From: Chrysomallon squamiferum
Lineage: Eukaryota > Mollusca > Gastropoda > Neomphalida > Peltospiridae
Assembly (NCBI GenBank): GCA_012295275.1
Contig: CM022669.1
Span: forward strand, 16,285,172 to 16,322,671
Length of the DNA: 37,500 bases
Direction of reading: 5' to 3'
Shown here piece by piece: positions 20,307 to 31,720 of this stretch. A program made the translations under genes and the position numbers. The notes under the pieces were generated by a model, which searched no databases, was not told the DNA's origin, and saw nothing but the letters and a program-made list of their open reading frames with translations. The stretch's first letter is position 1; every line of letters starts with the position of its first letter.

Positions 20307-20998
20307 ATACATTATACGTACACGTTCATTTAAATATATTTAAAATAAGCAACAAAAGATTTATTAACATTTTTTTGTCCGGAGAGTAATATAATATGAA
20401 ACATGATCGCACACAGGTACAAGTACTCAGATACTGAAACATATACACACAGATTTATGCGCAGTCACACACACACACAGACAGACAGACGCACAAACAC
20501 TCTGCCACATATACAAACACAGACACAAACACGCAAAGACACACAAACCACAATGCACATAAATGCATAATTTGGATATACGTATACACAAACGCACACA
20601 AAAACACGATACATATACTTACAGATACATAACACAAACACGCGCACACACATATATATACACACACACACACACAAACGTAATTCTCTGCACTCATTTA
20701 ACACTTCGTCGTACACTTTTATTGGCTGACCTGTAGACTTTCCGCTAAATCCCACAGAACAATTTATGTTGTGGTCGTCGCTGTTTTGTTCTTAGCTCTT
20801 ACTCCTAAGAGACATTCCGTGTCACGCACTACAAAGAAGATTATATTTATTATTTCCGCCACTGAATAAACATCCCAGATAAATGACCAGGCCATGCTAT
20901 ATAAACTAGATGCAAAGCTCTGAAAGGGATACAGGTTTCTAAGCATATTACGAAGTGATTTATTAGAAATAAAATATAATGATAGAGATAGAGACAAG
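20305..20998. repeat. Degenerate (CA)n/(ACAG)n region, then AT-rich sequence
   Basis: CA-rich sequence with ACAG, ACGC and ATAC interruptions spans about 20467-20680 and gives Val/Cys-rich minus-strand frames. The segment from 20690 to 20998 is non-repetitive with nothing recognised. Confidence 0.8.
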
Positions 20999-21022
20999 TT
21001 TTTTTTTTTTTTTTTTTTTTTT
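20999..21022. repeat. T24 homopolymer
   Basis: 24 T in a row, preceded by a short GATA/GAGA-like piece. Confidence 0.95.
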
Positions 21023-22080
21023 AAACTGAAAGTTTTAAGAAGATAAAACAACTTTACATTTTTACTTATTTATATTTTTATATGTTTATTATCTAAGACA
21101 TTGTGAAAAATTAGGAATAGAAGTGTTTTATTATTTTATTAAATTAGAGAAAAGTCTTAGTAAACTAAATATATGGCTAATTTTTCTTTTCTTTTTGGGG
21201 CTTTTTTGTTTTCTTAATGATTTTGTTTTACTTTATGAACAGTGTAGATTTTGTGTTGTTTGTTTGTTTATTTTACTAGAAAGAAAAACCAAACATTACG
21301 TAGGAATGTATCGTATTTCTTCTAAATGATTTATAACGCTTTGAAAATATTTGATTACATGACACCATTGTATATACTTATATGCAGTAAAATAAAATGA
21401 AAGAAAAATGAATTAATAAACAAATATAATACTGAAAATAAGAAAAAGGTTGTTTGCAAGTATAACTTGATCTATACTGCCAACGAAACAAGACGACGTC
21501 GTGAACGTGGGCATACTCTGAAGACACTGATTATCAAGATATTATGCTGATGACGGTGATGATTAAAATTAATATAATGAAGAAATATGAAAAATTATTC
21601 CTTTAATTTTGTGAAAGATCATCCAAATTTCAAAAAAGTAAATTAATCTGTAGCATAATGTACATTCTGTAAAATAAAAAAATAAAATTATTATTATTTT
21701 TTTTTTTTTGTCAATTTTTTTAATGTCTAATTTAATAGTCATCTGATATTAACCTATAATCACCAGTTTTATATGTTCTGTTATATATATCTATCTCTAT
21801 TTTTTATGAGTTTACCTATCTATTTGTTTACAGGCGAGGAATCGTTAGAATACAAAATGGCTTCTTACAGGAAACGAAGATATCTGATTACCATCTGAAG
21901 TCTGTCTTCAATCAATATTTCACGAAACAAAACAAGAGGAACAAATCGATTCGAAAAATGAAATAAAAGAAAGAGCTAATGAACGAACGGCTGTTTGAAA
22001 GAGTGAGGAATAAAGAAAGAACGCTGTTTTAAGAAGTTGAAACAAAGGCTGACATTTGTGTTACCATTATTAATATAATG
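21023..22080. other. AT-rich stretch with one weak terminal-exon-like site
   Basis: A pyrimidine-rich tract ending in TTTACAG (AG at 21832-21833) precedes about 20 open codons to TGA at 21896-21898 (reading EESLEYKMASYRKRRYLITI). A possible AATAAA lies near 22008. The coding part is too short to support a gene. Otherwise the stretch is AT-rich, with the 68-codon frame at 21123-21329 showing no domain. Confidence 0.45.
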
Positions 22081-22098
22081 ATGTAAATACAAATACTA

Positions 22099-22250
22099 AA
22101 CACACACACATTATATATATATATATATATATTTACACACACATACATATACATAGATACATCATGCATACATACATACATACATACATTTACACACACA
22201 ACACACATTTACACATACACACATTGGCACATACATACACACAGGTACGT
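22099..22250. repeat. (CA)n, (TA)n and (CATA)n mixed microsatellite
   Basis: CA units, TA units (about 22112-22130), then CATA and ACAC units with interruptions to about 22250. Confidence 0.9.
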
Positions 22251-22907
22251 ATGAAAAAGGATTACAAGAACAAAAATACAAAAGTTAACGTATGTAAATC
22301 AGAATAACAGATAAACGAGAAATCGACTTACCATATTGTCAAGGGAATGAAACGTGACCGACGAGTTTGCTGTGATTAACAGAAGTCGAAAACAACAACA
22401 GCTACTACTACTCTTCTCATTAGACGCATTTAACTGACTTAAACCATAGATTTTGTGCAAGAAGTAGAACTCTTCTGTATGTCAACCCCTCGTTATGATG
22501 TTTTACAGTAAAAGAACATTTGCGAGGGAAGAAGAAACACTCGACCAGCTGATACCGTGACGACACTAACAGCCATTACGACACCATTTTCACATCTAAA
22601 CATTGCTGTTCAGTGTTGACTTTAGTAGACTCTTCAGTGAAAGGTGAACCACCGACAAGACAAATCTTACCTTTTGTGAAGAGTCAAGATGAGTATTGAG
22701 AACGCATTTAATTTATACTTGTGAATGTACATATGTCTGATAAGATTAATAAGCTATAGTTCTGAAAGATACAAATATTCAGTTGTTGTTTTTTTCAATC
22801 TAAGTAGGTAAAAGTATTCCTTTGTATCTATAAGCATAAACAATGGAAATGATATAAACTTGTTCACACCAAAGGATACTTGACTTGAACACATAATCCA
22901 TACAGAC
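22251..22907. other. Single-copy-looking stretch
   Basis: AT-rich sequence of ordinary complexity. I see no repeat, RNA gene or supported open frame. Confidence 0.55.
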
Positions 22908-23168
<261 letters not shown>

Positions 23169-23289
23169 TCACTCAGTATCACGCGATAAGTCTATTATCT
23201 GTCCATCCATCCAAATGTGATACTAAATTTCGGAGTATTTAGCACAAAGTACAGTTTAATATTAACGAAATATAAAGGAAAAATCTCGA

Positions 23290-23395
23290 GTCTCAAATAA
23301 AAGTATGCGCCTGACGATTTAACAGCATGCAATAATCTACATAAACAGTCCATATACTTTATAGACCGTTAATATGTGTAAATTTCCTCTTTAAA
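23290..23395 (-). repeat. Long inverted repeat, right arm
   Basis: 23301-23371 is the inverted partner of 20036-20107. The arms are separated by about 3.2 kb containing A35, CA-rich and (CT)n arrays. Read in reverse complement, the arm keeps TAACGGTCTATAAAGTATAT and CGTCAGGCGCATACTT exactly. Flanking similarity (GAGAC on one side, TTTACAC/TTCACAC on the other) suggests full arms near 100 bp. Confidence 0.85.
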
Positions 23396-23820
23396 GAAAT
23401 GTTTGTACTCTGCTTATCTCGTTTTCATTACTTTCTTTATGTTGTTTGTTGATTCATTCATTTCTTTTCCTGCCTAGGTACAAAACATGCATCTATTGCT
23501 CTATGTCTTTATCTCTCCAAAAGAAACAAACTGCATTACACAAAGTGACAGTCATTAAAATAACTCAGTGTCTTGCAGATTGCCCGCTATCTGTAATAGT
23601 CTCTTATACATCCCATCATGTTCAGCAATGTAACAGAAATAACGAAATGAAATGACAGAATAAATGATAATTTTACAATCTCCAACGATTGGTTAGCATT
23701 GCTCTATAACTAGTGTGATTTTTGCTTTAAGCATAACGTATATTTGTTTTCAAAGTATTTGACTAAGCATTTTGCATAATTTAATTGTGAATATTGGATA
23801 TACTTCTTTCAGAGCTCACA
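23396..23820. other. AT-rich stretch, nothing recognised
   Basis: The 69-codon frame at 23446-23655 has mixed residues but no recognised family. No repeats stand out. Confidence 0.5.
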
Positions 23821-23823
23821 ATA

Positions 23824-23896
23824 ACGAATATTAAATATGTAATCTTTACTTCTGTATATATCCTGCAGAAGTAAAGATTATGAATATTATATATGT
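23824..23896 (+). ncRNA. Pre-miRNA-like hairpin (candidate)
   Basis: TAATCTTTACTTCTG (23840-23854) and CAGAAGTAAAGATTA (23866-23880) form a perfect 15-bp stem around an 11-nt loop. The lower stem continues for 16 more facing positions, 23824-23839 against 23881-23896, with nine Watson-Crick pairs, three G-U pairs and four single mismatches. In all, 31 facing positions in about 73 nt match the size and shape of an animal microRNA precursor. The top stem is not a simple repeat. The strand is uncertain because the reverse complement folds almost as well. A small palindromic transposon remnant is the main alternative. No known miRNA seed is recognised. Confidence 0.35.
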
Positions 23897-24520
23897 ACGG
23901 TGTTCATCTTCTGACTTTATTTCCAGATGGCGTTTTATTACCAATAATTACTGGATATTTGCACACATGATTTACGGAGGAATACAGGCAAATGGACAGC
24001 TGAATATGTATTTGGTATATATATATATATCATAAAGACAGTGCATGCCTCCATTGTCTGTATTTGCCGTAATTTCCCTTTTGTCTTGGTGGCCTAGTTA
24101 TCAAACTTTCATTAAATCTTCATAAAAAACCCAGTTATTAAACAAAAAATAACAGCAATGATTGCTGTTGTAATGTTTTCTTTTGAGAAAAGTCTTGATA
24201 CTTCGTTTTTCAGTCTTCAGTCTATAATTTTAAACGAGCTACATAAGGCGAGGGTTCAAAAACACCTTTCCCGGATAGAGTTCCCAGGAACTTCTTCAAA
24301 ATAATGTTAGCATTACTGTGTTTGCTGTCACAGGTTTTAGTTAGAGAGAAGAGAGTGTTTGCCTTATATCTGTCCAAATAATTACCGAGAGCTAGTTCTC
24401 GTTTTATCAGATCCTAAGCTAAGATAAAACACAATAATGCAAATATTATAATAATGTTTATCTTCACTGTTATGATATGAAGTTATTTTTATTTTAGAAT
24501 TAATATACTTTCGGGCAGGG
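23897..24520. other. Single-copy-looking stretch
   Basis: Mixed AT-rich sequence with a short TA tract at about 24016-24031 and a small CGAGA-N6-TCTCG hairpin near 24385. No gene is recognised. Confidence 0.55.
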
Positions 24521-24611
24521 TTGTTGTTGTTGTTATTATCATCATCATCATCATCGTCATCATTATTACCATCATTATTATCGTTATTATTATTATTATT
24601 ATTATTGTTAC

Positions 24612-24642
<31 letters not shown>

Positions 24643-24763
24643 TATATGATTATTATTATTATTATTTTATATTATTCTCATATTAACATCATCATTATTA
24701 GTATTATTATTACTATTATTATCGTCATCATCATCATCATCATTATTATTATTATTATCATCA

Positions 24764-24824
<61 letters not shown>

Positions 24825-24857
24825 TACTATTACTGTTACTATTACTACTACTATTAC
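24521..24857. repeat. Long ATT/ATC/GTT triplet array
   Basis: About 335 bases of triplets: GTT, then ATC, then mixed ATT/ATC, then pure ATT and finally ACT/ATT. The 77-codon poly-Ile frame is a reading of it. Confidence 0.95.
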
Positions 24858-25570
24858 CAGTATAACTACATTATATTAATTAATATTTGGCATCTAGTGA
24901 CAGATATCGGAGACGTGTTTTTAATCTAAAATTTCTAACACATCACCAGGCTCCTGTTCTGTGATATTTTGATGAGGTAAATCACCGGGAGTACAGTGTT
25001 CTCTTTAAGTTAATGTTTCATCGATTGTTCTCCACAAATAGCACCAATTTCCATTTAGACTTTGTTGTGAAAACACCGAGTAAAAGAAAAAAGAGAAGAA
25101 AGAAAAAAAAAAGCCATGATTGTATTTGTCTTACAAATCAACAAAAGTGGATCAAAAAGCCTTTAGAAAACAAGTATTTTACTGCGTCTTATATCCACAC
25201 ACGCACCAAAAAAAGAAACATCTCAATCAAATGTATTTACCATTTTTCTCAGCTTCAGGTGATTTTCTATGTATGTCGACTCACATATAAAAAAAGGTTT
25301 TGACAAAGCGATATTTAAATTAAAGTTCAGACAAAAAGTACGGCATTAATGGGATCCGTTGCCAAAGATTGCCTACAAATTAATTCGAGGACTAAGAATA
25401 AGATAATGTCGTTTTAAACAGGAAAGAAAAGAAAAAGGCATATATTTATCGCTAGAGATTGCGGCTCGATCAAAGAAGTGTTTAAGCACGCCTGTCAAGG
25501 TGAAAATATAAAATTAAATCTGAAGGTTCTGTCCTTGTACGACTTTATTTAAGACTTTAAGGAATTAGAT
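24858..25570. other. AT-rich stretch, nothing firm
   Basis: A 96-codon frame at 25013-25303 is Lys-rich around A runs and includes MFHRLFSTNSTNFHLDFVVK at its start. No family is recognised and no start or splice context is convincing. Nothing else is seen. Confidence 0.5.
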
Positions 25571-25763
25571 GAAAATAATGATGATGATTATTATGATAAT
25601 GATGCAGCAGCATCAGAAACAACAAAAAGGAACAGTAACAACAACAACAACAACAACACTACTAATAATACTAATAATAATAATAATAACAATAATAATA
25701 ATAATAATTTGTAATAGTAGTAGTAGTATTTGTTGTTGTTGTCGTTGTCGTTGTCGTTGTTGT
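25571..25763. repeat. Self-complementary triplet array
   Basis: The order is GAT, GCA, AAC (about 25634-25658), ACT/AAT, AAT, AGT (about 25714-25728), GTT/GTC (about 25730-25763). AAC on the left can pair with GTT on the right, and ACT with AGT, so the whole array can fold into one long hairpin on either strand. Confidence 0.9.
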
Positions 25764-25854
25764 AAAGAGAAACTAAGTAATTTATATAAAGACACATACT
25801 CAACTGAGAATAAAAGACAAAATGTAACAGCGCGTTGTTCCTGAGAACTCTGGC

Positions 25855-25915
25855 ATCTTATCCATTGTCACTACGTCATTCAATTGTTATGACGTCATGG
25901 CCTTGACACAAGTAA
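25855..25915. promoter_or_regulatory. Second paired CRE site
   Basis: CTACGTCA at 25871-25878 (CRE half-site CGTCA) and a full TGACGTCA at 25890-25897, 19 bp apart. This is close to the arrangement at 14.12 kb. No other promoter signs are clear nearby. Confidence 0.2.
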
Positions 25916-26824
25916 CTACAGTCGTTGTTATTATTATACTGACAACCTGTATTCCTGCATTACTTCTACTGCTGTTGCTACTTACTATTCCTATTATCAT
26001 CCTGTAACTACTACTACCATCACTTTGTGTTTTGTTTTCATTTTATACTTATAATAAAAACAAAACTGCAACAAAATAAAATAACGAATAAACAAATAAA
26101 CAAATTAATAATGGAAAGAAACAAACAACAAAAACAACAAAAAATGACACAAGAAAAAAAAAAAATTCCACGATCTAAACCACGCATTCTAATCAGTTAA
26201 AATCAATCAGTTTTCCGTCCAACTTGAAACTACATACCACGAAATTTAATGCATCAGCTTTGATGATTTAGCTGAACGTATACATCAAGACCCAGCTCAA
26301 CTTCGAAAAGGTTTAGTACATTAGTGAATTATTAGCTTGTAAGAAAAGCTGGTTAAGATATTGACTTTAACGTTGGTAGATTCCGTGATCGAAATACTTT
26401 AATGTGTCAGGGTTTTTACCGCTTCAGTCGAAATTTGAGGGCAAGTCGGGCATTGCACAGATTTAAGACCCAATCATTAATCTTTAGCACAAATCAAAAA
26501 ACTTATTTTTTTTACAGAAATAAACGTTTCAATTATAAGTCTTATACAAAGCATCTTTTTTACGAAATACCCATTTTACTGATACTTATGTGTCTTTTGC
26601 TCAGTGTAATGTGTTATCTGTATGTTGTGTTGTTGTGCCAATTCCGTCGATGTGTTTCAATGTGGGCATCTACATTGTTACTACTGTTATTATATGCTCC
26701 TTTAACAACCGACTTCTAACACTTTGTGGTACGTAATGACTTTTCTTTAAGCTTTGGCGTCGGGATGCAAAATGAGAAAATGAATGATTGATTATTAATG
26801 TTTGGTTATTTTTAAAACTAAAAC
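25916..26824. other. AT-rich stretch with degenerate triplets and A-rich pieces
   Basis: Degenerate ACT/ATT triplets lie at about 25960-26025, and A-rich AAAC/AAAT pieces at 26045-26165. A 105-codon plus-strand frame at 26402-26719 is non-repetitive. It has Arg-rich early residues and a hydrophobic stretch around residues 57-72, but no recognisable domain and no start or promoter context. Confidence 0.45.
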
Positions 26825-27204
26825 TGTTCCATTTGGTCTCTTAAAATGTTTTTGTTGCATTTTTATTTTTATTTATTTTTTTTATGTGTGATTGTTTTTT
26901 ATTTCTTTTCTTTTCTTTTTTTCTTTTTTTTTTTTTTTTTTTTGTTGTTGTTGCTTTGCTACTTTTTGTTTTGTTGTTTTGTTTTTATTTTTCTTTTATT
27001 TTTGTTATTTTTTTATTATTATTATTACTAAGAATTATTACTGTTATTTGTTTATTTTTTTATTTTTTCTTTTTGGGGGGGGTTCGTTTCTTTCTTTTGT
27101 TTTGTTTTTCGTTCGGTAAACTAATTTGATTTGAAGAAAATTAATGTTGATGATATTATTTTTAGTTATCACAAAAGAAACAAATTTAATATCTCACCAC
27201 TCTC

Positions 27205-27245
<41 letters not shown>
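26825..27245. repeat. T-rich region with T20 and T32 runs
   Basis: Almost pure T with short GTT, CTTT and ATT inserts, a T20 run at 26924-26943, a G8 run near 27075 and a T32 run at 27214-27245. It produces several long Phe-rich plus-strand frames that should be ignored. Confidence 0.9.
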
Positions 27246-28485
27246 CGTTCCATCCATTTATCTCTGTAATACCTATTAACATTTGTTTCTACATACTTTT
27301 ATATCTGTCTATCTGTCCATCTGTCTGTCTATCTATTTATCTAACTGTATTTATTTCTTTATTTCTTTATTTGTTTGTCTGTTTGTTCATTCACTGTACG
27401 ATTTTAACTGGGTTTTTTTTTTATTATTATTTATTTCTACTGGTCAAAGTATTGACCAGAGATTTAAAAAAGAAAACGGAAAATAAACAAAGTCATAAAG
27501 GGTGTGACTGTTTTCTTTTTCTTTTTTTTTCACCTTCCGACTTAAATTGTATTCGTTTATTATAGAAAATTACGAATCCTTTTTTCACGTTGAATTCATC
27601 GATTGCAATTGTTGCTTTCTAAAATGAGGAAAAAAAAAAAAATAGAAAAAGGAAAATGAAAGAATTAAATCAAAAGAAAAAATACATTGATTAAATGGCT
27701 TCAACACCGCATCAAAATTTAATATTTTTTGCGCATCATCATGGCTTTTTTCACGGTAAAATGTTCCATGAAAAAAACAAAATGTTGGTGATGGATAATG
27801 AAAGGATTTCAGGAAAAATGGAAAAAAAAAATCTATTGTTGCAAGATAATAAGAAATATAATGTGCTTTTACCGATAATAATAAAATTTAGAAGAAGAAA
27901 AGAAAACAACATTATTTGCTAACAAAGAATTTATAAATCTATCTAAGTGATTTTCTTACCTTTTTTTTTTTTTGTTTTCCTTCGTGATGTATAAATATTA
28001 TGACGTTATAATGAATTTTAAACAAATGAATGATAAATAATAATACTGAAAAGATAAAATAACTGAATAAAAGGTATATTAATTAACTGAAGTAAGAATA
28101 TAAAGTAATAAAGCTGTGTGAATGTAATTAGATGTAAGAAATTTTCCAAATCAGTGTAATGATTATAATTTAATAATGCACCTGCCAGTCACATCGATTG
28201 AAAATAAATTTAATTAAATATACATAAATAATAAATTAAATATACATAAATAATACATTAAATAACACAATAAATTTAATAGCTATTAAACAAAATAAAC
28301 TTTCAGTAAATAAATTAAATTAATTAATTAATATTAAAAAAGGAAAAATCCACATTTCTTCAGTTTTATTTAGCTTTCCTGTAAAAAAATGTATCTGTAT
28401 GTGTGTAGACATAGGCACATTCATAGATGTATATTAGATAGGAAGTTAGGTAGATACATAATATACATATATCCGTATATATATG
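27246..28485. other. AT-rich stretch with a perfect 22-bp tandem duplication
   Basis: TCTG/TCTA units lie at about 27303-27340. A perfect 22-bp unit is doubled at 28212-28233 and 28234-28255. The frames at 27131-27565 and 27695-27922 are low complexity or lack any family likeness. The latter contains a His-rich patch and A-tract Lys runs. Confidence 0.6.
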
Positions 28486-28676
28486 TATACGTACGTACGT
28501 ATCTATATCTGGGTTTATGTATTTGTGTGTGTGTGAGTGTGGATGTACATACATACATACATATTATTATTATCCTGATTATTATAATCATCATCTTATA
28601 ATAATAATAATAATAATAGCAATATTAATATTTATTATTATTATTATTATCATCATCATCATCATCATTATTATTA
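28486..28676. repeat. Mixed microsatellites including a palindromic ATA/TAT array
   Basis: An alternating palindrome TACGTACGTACGTA lies at about 28487-28500. GT and CATA units follow (28524-28563). Then AAT triplets (about 28599-28617) and ATT triplets (about 28632-28650) are separated by a short palindromic centre (AATATTAATATT), then ATC and ATT units to 28676. Confidence 0.9.
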
Positions 28677-29417
28677 TTTTGTTAGTATTTGTTTAAGCTA
28701 ACCCAGCAGGTATTTTGCTGTCCCCAGGAACCTGTAGTTTTTATTAATTAAATGACACACGTATGACATTCGTATGACACTACGAACTGTTTATTGAGAG
28801 TGTTAGGAAAGGCAACAGATGGCTAGGAACCGATACAAAAAACTTAATTCATTGTCAGAACCTTTCATTTTAACTTGCTGTTTCATATTGCGTTTTGTGA
28901 CCTGTTTCAAAATACAGAGATATAATCAAATATTTTTCATTAATGTTTTTTTCTCTCTCTCTTCTGTTTAGTGGAGTTAATTAAATGTCAGCATTCAGAA
29001 GACAATGCAAAATATTATTAACTAAACAACCCAGAATGTTTAACTCTGAATCACTCAACAAATGTTACAGGTAAATATTTATATTTCCGAGGGTATTAAC
29101 GACACAAGTGCCTCCTATTGTACTTACTGCATTGTCATTTATTTACTTATTTATTTAGCCAGTGTTTACAAAGTGTTCCCTTTATTTTAGTTTTATATTA
29201 CTTTAAGTGTCGTATAATACTTTGTACAAGCAAGGTGTACAAAGAGATAGAGCACAAGTTTGTTGGTGTCCAGTGTAGCTGTAATGTAAGGTCATGAGAA
29301 CTGATATATAGTTTATCTTCCGATTTATGCTGAAACGTTTTAAAGTAGTGGGGTTTTTTTTATCCTTCGAGAGAACACTAATATTATTGTTATATCTATA
29401 ATTTTGAAGTGATTTGA

Positions 29418-29420
<3 letters not shown>
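28677..29420. other. Single-copy-looking AT-rich stretch
   Basis: Ordinary complexity with no repeat arrays. Nothing is recognised on either strand. Confidence 0.55.
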
Positions 29421-29505
<85 letters not shown>

Positions 29506-29527
29506 GTGAGAGAGAGAGAGAGAGAGA
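29421..29527. repeat. (TG)20 directly joined to (AG)n
   Basis: Pure TG at 29421-29460 switches at once to AG at 29461-29527 with a GTGAGTGAG interruption near 29502. AGA-rich sequence continues to about 29560. Confidence 0.95.
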
Positions 29528-29639
29528 AGAGAGAAGAGAGAAGAGGAAGAAGAAAGAATAAAGAAAACATAAAGAAAGATATAAAAATAAGAGATATAAA
29601 TGTTTCCTTTTAAAGAGAGGAGTGTTTACTATTTACACC

Positions 29640-30420
29640 TATCAGTAAAGTATAGTGAACTTTTATACAGTTTGGTAAAGGAGATTTAAATCATAGGAAA
29701 AATGTTTCTACTTGAGATACCAGATCTTATGCCAGACGTCCCGTGCTAGATCCAGACAGCGTGAGAACAAACATTCACATGCTCTGTATCCAGAACATTT
29801 GAGGCAGCTTTTATATGCAGTGAGACAACAGTTAAAGTAATAAATACTAATTACGCTATCTAAGCTTTCGCAGTCCGCGTTCGTCTAAACGATCCTCTCG
29901 TTATTTCCACACCGATGATACTTATTTCAAAACGATTTATTGCAGCAAATTCGGGTCTAACGACGGCGCGCGCTTGTTGGAGAAAACTTCTAGACCACTT
30001 TGGCCGGTAATTACAAGCTGGTCTGGGAGAGGATGATTATGTTTACACAGTCAGAGATGAGATCGCAAAAACTGGCAAAAGAACAGCTTCCGAAAAATCC
30101 AGGGGGTTTCTGTCTCTTCAGTTCGGCCAACACAAAGTTTATCCCTAACTGTTTTTCTGAATAAAAGTTGAGACAGGCCGAGCTGGAAAATAATCAAATA
30201 ATATCGACCATGTTCTCGTGGACTATCAAAAAGAGCCTCTGCGATATTTAACAGCATCAGCATCTTCATTTGAAGTTCTCTATTTTGCCCGTAAGGGTCG
30301 ATACGGTACAACGGAAATTTGCTAAATTGTCCGTCGGAAACTTGGTTATATTACGTACACCCATCGACGGAGATCTGCCTTGCTAAGGTGGTCGACTTAG
30401 CAGAGTGTATGTAATTACTG
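29640..30420. other. Repeat-poor, higher-complexity stretch
   Basis: One of the longest pieces without microsatellites. A CpG-rich knot, GACGGCGCGCGC, lies near 29963. A hairpin TGCTAAG-N8-CTTAGCA lies at 30381-30402. A minus-strand frame of 86 codons (30051-30311) has mixed composition, including LLNIAEALFDSPREHGRYYL, but matches no family I know and has no evident start context. The stretch may be conserved non-coding DNA or contain an unrecognised exon. Confidence 0.4.
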
Positions 30421-31394
30421 TGGAATGTAGTGGAAGATGCTTGTTCTGAAATAGAGCTATTTTACAAAGACCGAGGATATCTTGGGAATCGGCTGATAAT
30501 GGTTCCGTTAAAGATGGAAGACCTTCTTAAAATAAATCTCTAAATCTAGACCGATCGTTTAATGGTATAATCTGAATTAATAGCCTAACATAAGCAGTAC
30601 ATATTTCAGCTTTCGACCTGTTAAGATTTACGATATAGAATTTGTTAACAAAAGCCGATTTTTTTTTTAAATTTGCATGTTCAAGATTCACGATAAGAGT
30701 TCAGTTATGAAATATATATTTTAATTTTCAAACGGCATAACAGTATTTCTGAATATAAATTAATAGCAACTGTATATAACAAAAATATATTGTTTTCTTT
30801 ACAGACTCATAAACAAAGGAGTTTAATAATAATGAATTTTGAAATTTTGATTATCTATATATATAAAGTGATGTTAATAATTGTTTATCTGTTTGGCAAA
30901 GATGAGAACTGAAATGGATGCTAAGGTAAGGAGATGAAGAAATTTAGTAACATCTGGGGTTTTTTAATTATCCACTTTAACAACATAACCTAAGGAAAAC
31001 ATTGTTGTTACGGTTATTAGTAGTGTTGTTTTGTTGCCGTTGTTGCTGCTGTTGCTGCATTGTGATTTTATTTTCATTCTTTTCAGAAAACAACACATAT
31101 TATTTATTTAATTCTATGGTTTTTAATTTTTTTTTTTTTTTATTAGCTAAGAAGGGATATCCATAAGCATTCTTTTCCAAATCACAAGATCATCATTTTC
31201 AAGGTTATCGAGTAACTTACCATTTGAAAAAAAAAAAAAAATAATAATAATAATAATGTCTCTCCTTTCATATACCAGAACTAATATCATCTGTACTCTA
31301 TATTCCCTTTTAAGTTGAGCTTCCTCTGGAAATAGCAGGTTCAAGGAGATTTGGATAACAAAAATAATTATGATTAATAACAGACGTATTAAAT
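30421..31394. other. AT-rich stretch, nothing recognised
   Basis: GTT/GCT triplets lie at about 31018-31062, a T run at about 31128-31141, and A run plus ATA triplets at about 31227-31256. No supported gene. Confidence 0.6.
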
Positions 31395-31720
31395 GTCTAC
31401 TTTCTGAAACACATGGTAATGCTGGCGTATTCTGCGTCTCATACTTATCCGCTAAAATGTATTAAGGCGGCCAAATGAATATGAGAAAATCCCTCTGGGA
31501 TGCCCAAATGGGCTATCAAATTAAGGCAATGAAAGGGAGAGACGCGTTTCCTTGCCCAAGAAAGAGAGAACCGGAACGTTAATAGCGCCGTAATGATAAT
31601 CTGTTCTGATGTGTTTGGATTACGATGAAATGGACATCTGTCTGTATTAATGTAGATTTATACTAAGTGTGGATTGGGTTGTTCGGAAACGGGGATCTTC
31701 TCTGACGTCGAGTTCTTAGA
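31395..31720. promoter_or_regulatory. Repeat-free motif-dense block; possible conserved non-coding element
   Basis: High complexity with no microsatellite for about 320 bp. Words include AAATTAAGGCAATGAAAG near 31518 and a TAATGATAATC cluster near 31592. GGATTAC near 31617 is Otx/bicoid-like. The self-pairing GCCCAAATGGGC near 31502 also stands out. The long run of ordinary, non-slippery sequence and the homeodomain-type words resemble developmental enhancers, by inference. No open frame spans it. Confidence 0.25.

Noticed and set aside
21834-21898. Short terminal exon after a TTTACAG site
   Set aside because: Only about 20 codons are open, too short to separate from chance. Kept only as a note in the region entry.
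26825-27565. Phe-rich frames resembling membrane proteins
   Set aside because: They come from T runs. The apparent hydrophobicity is a composition effect.
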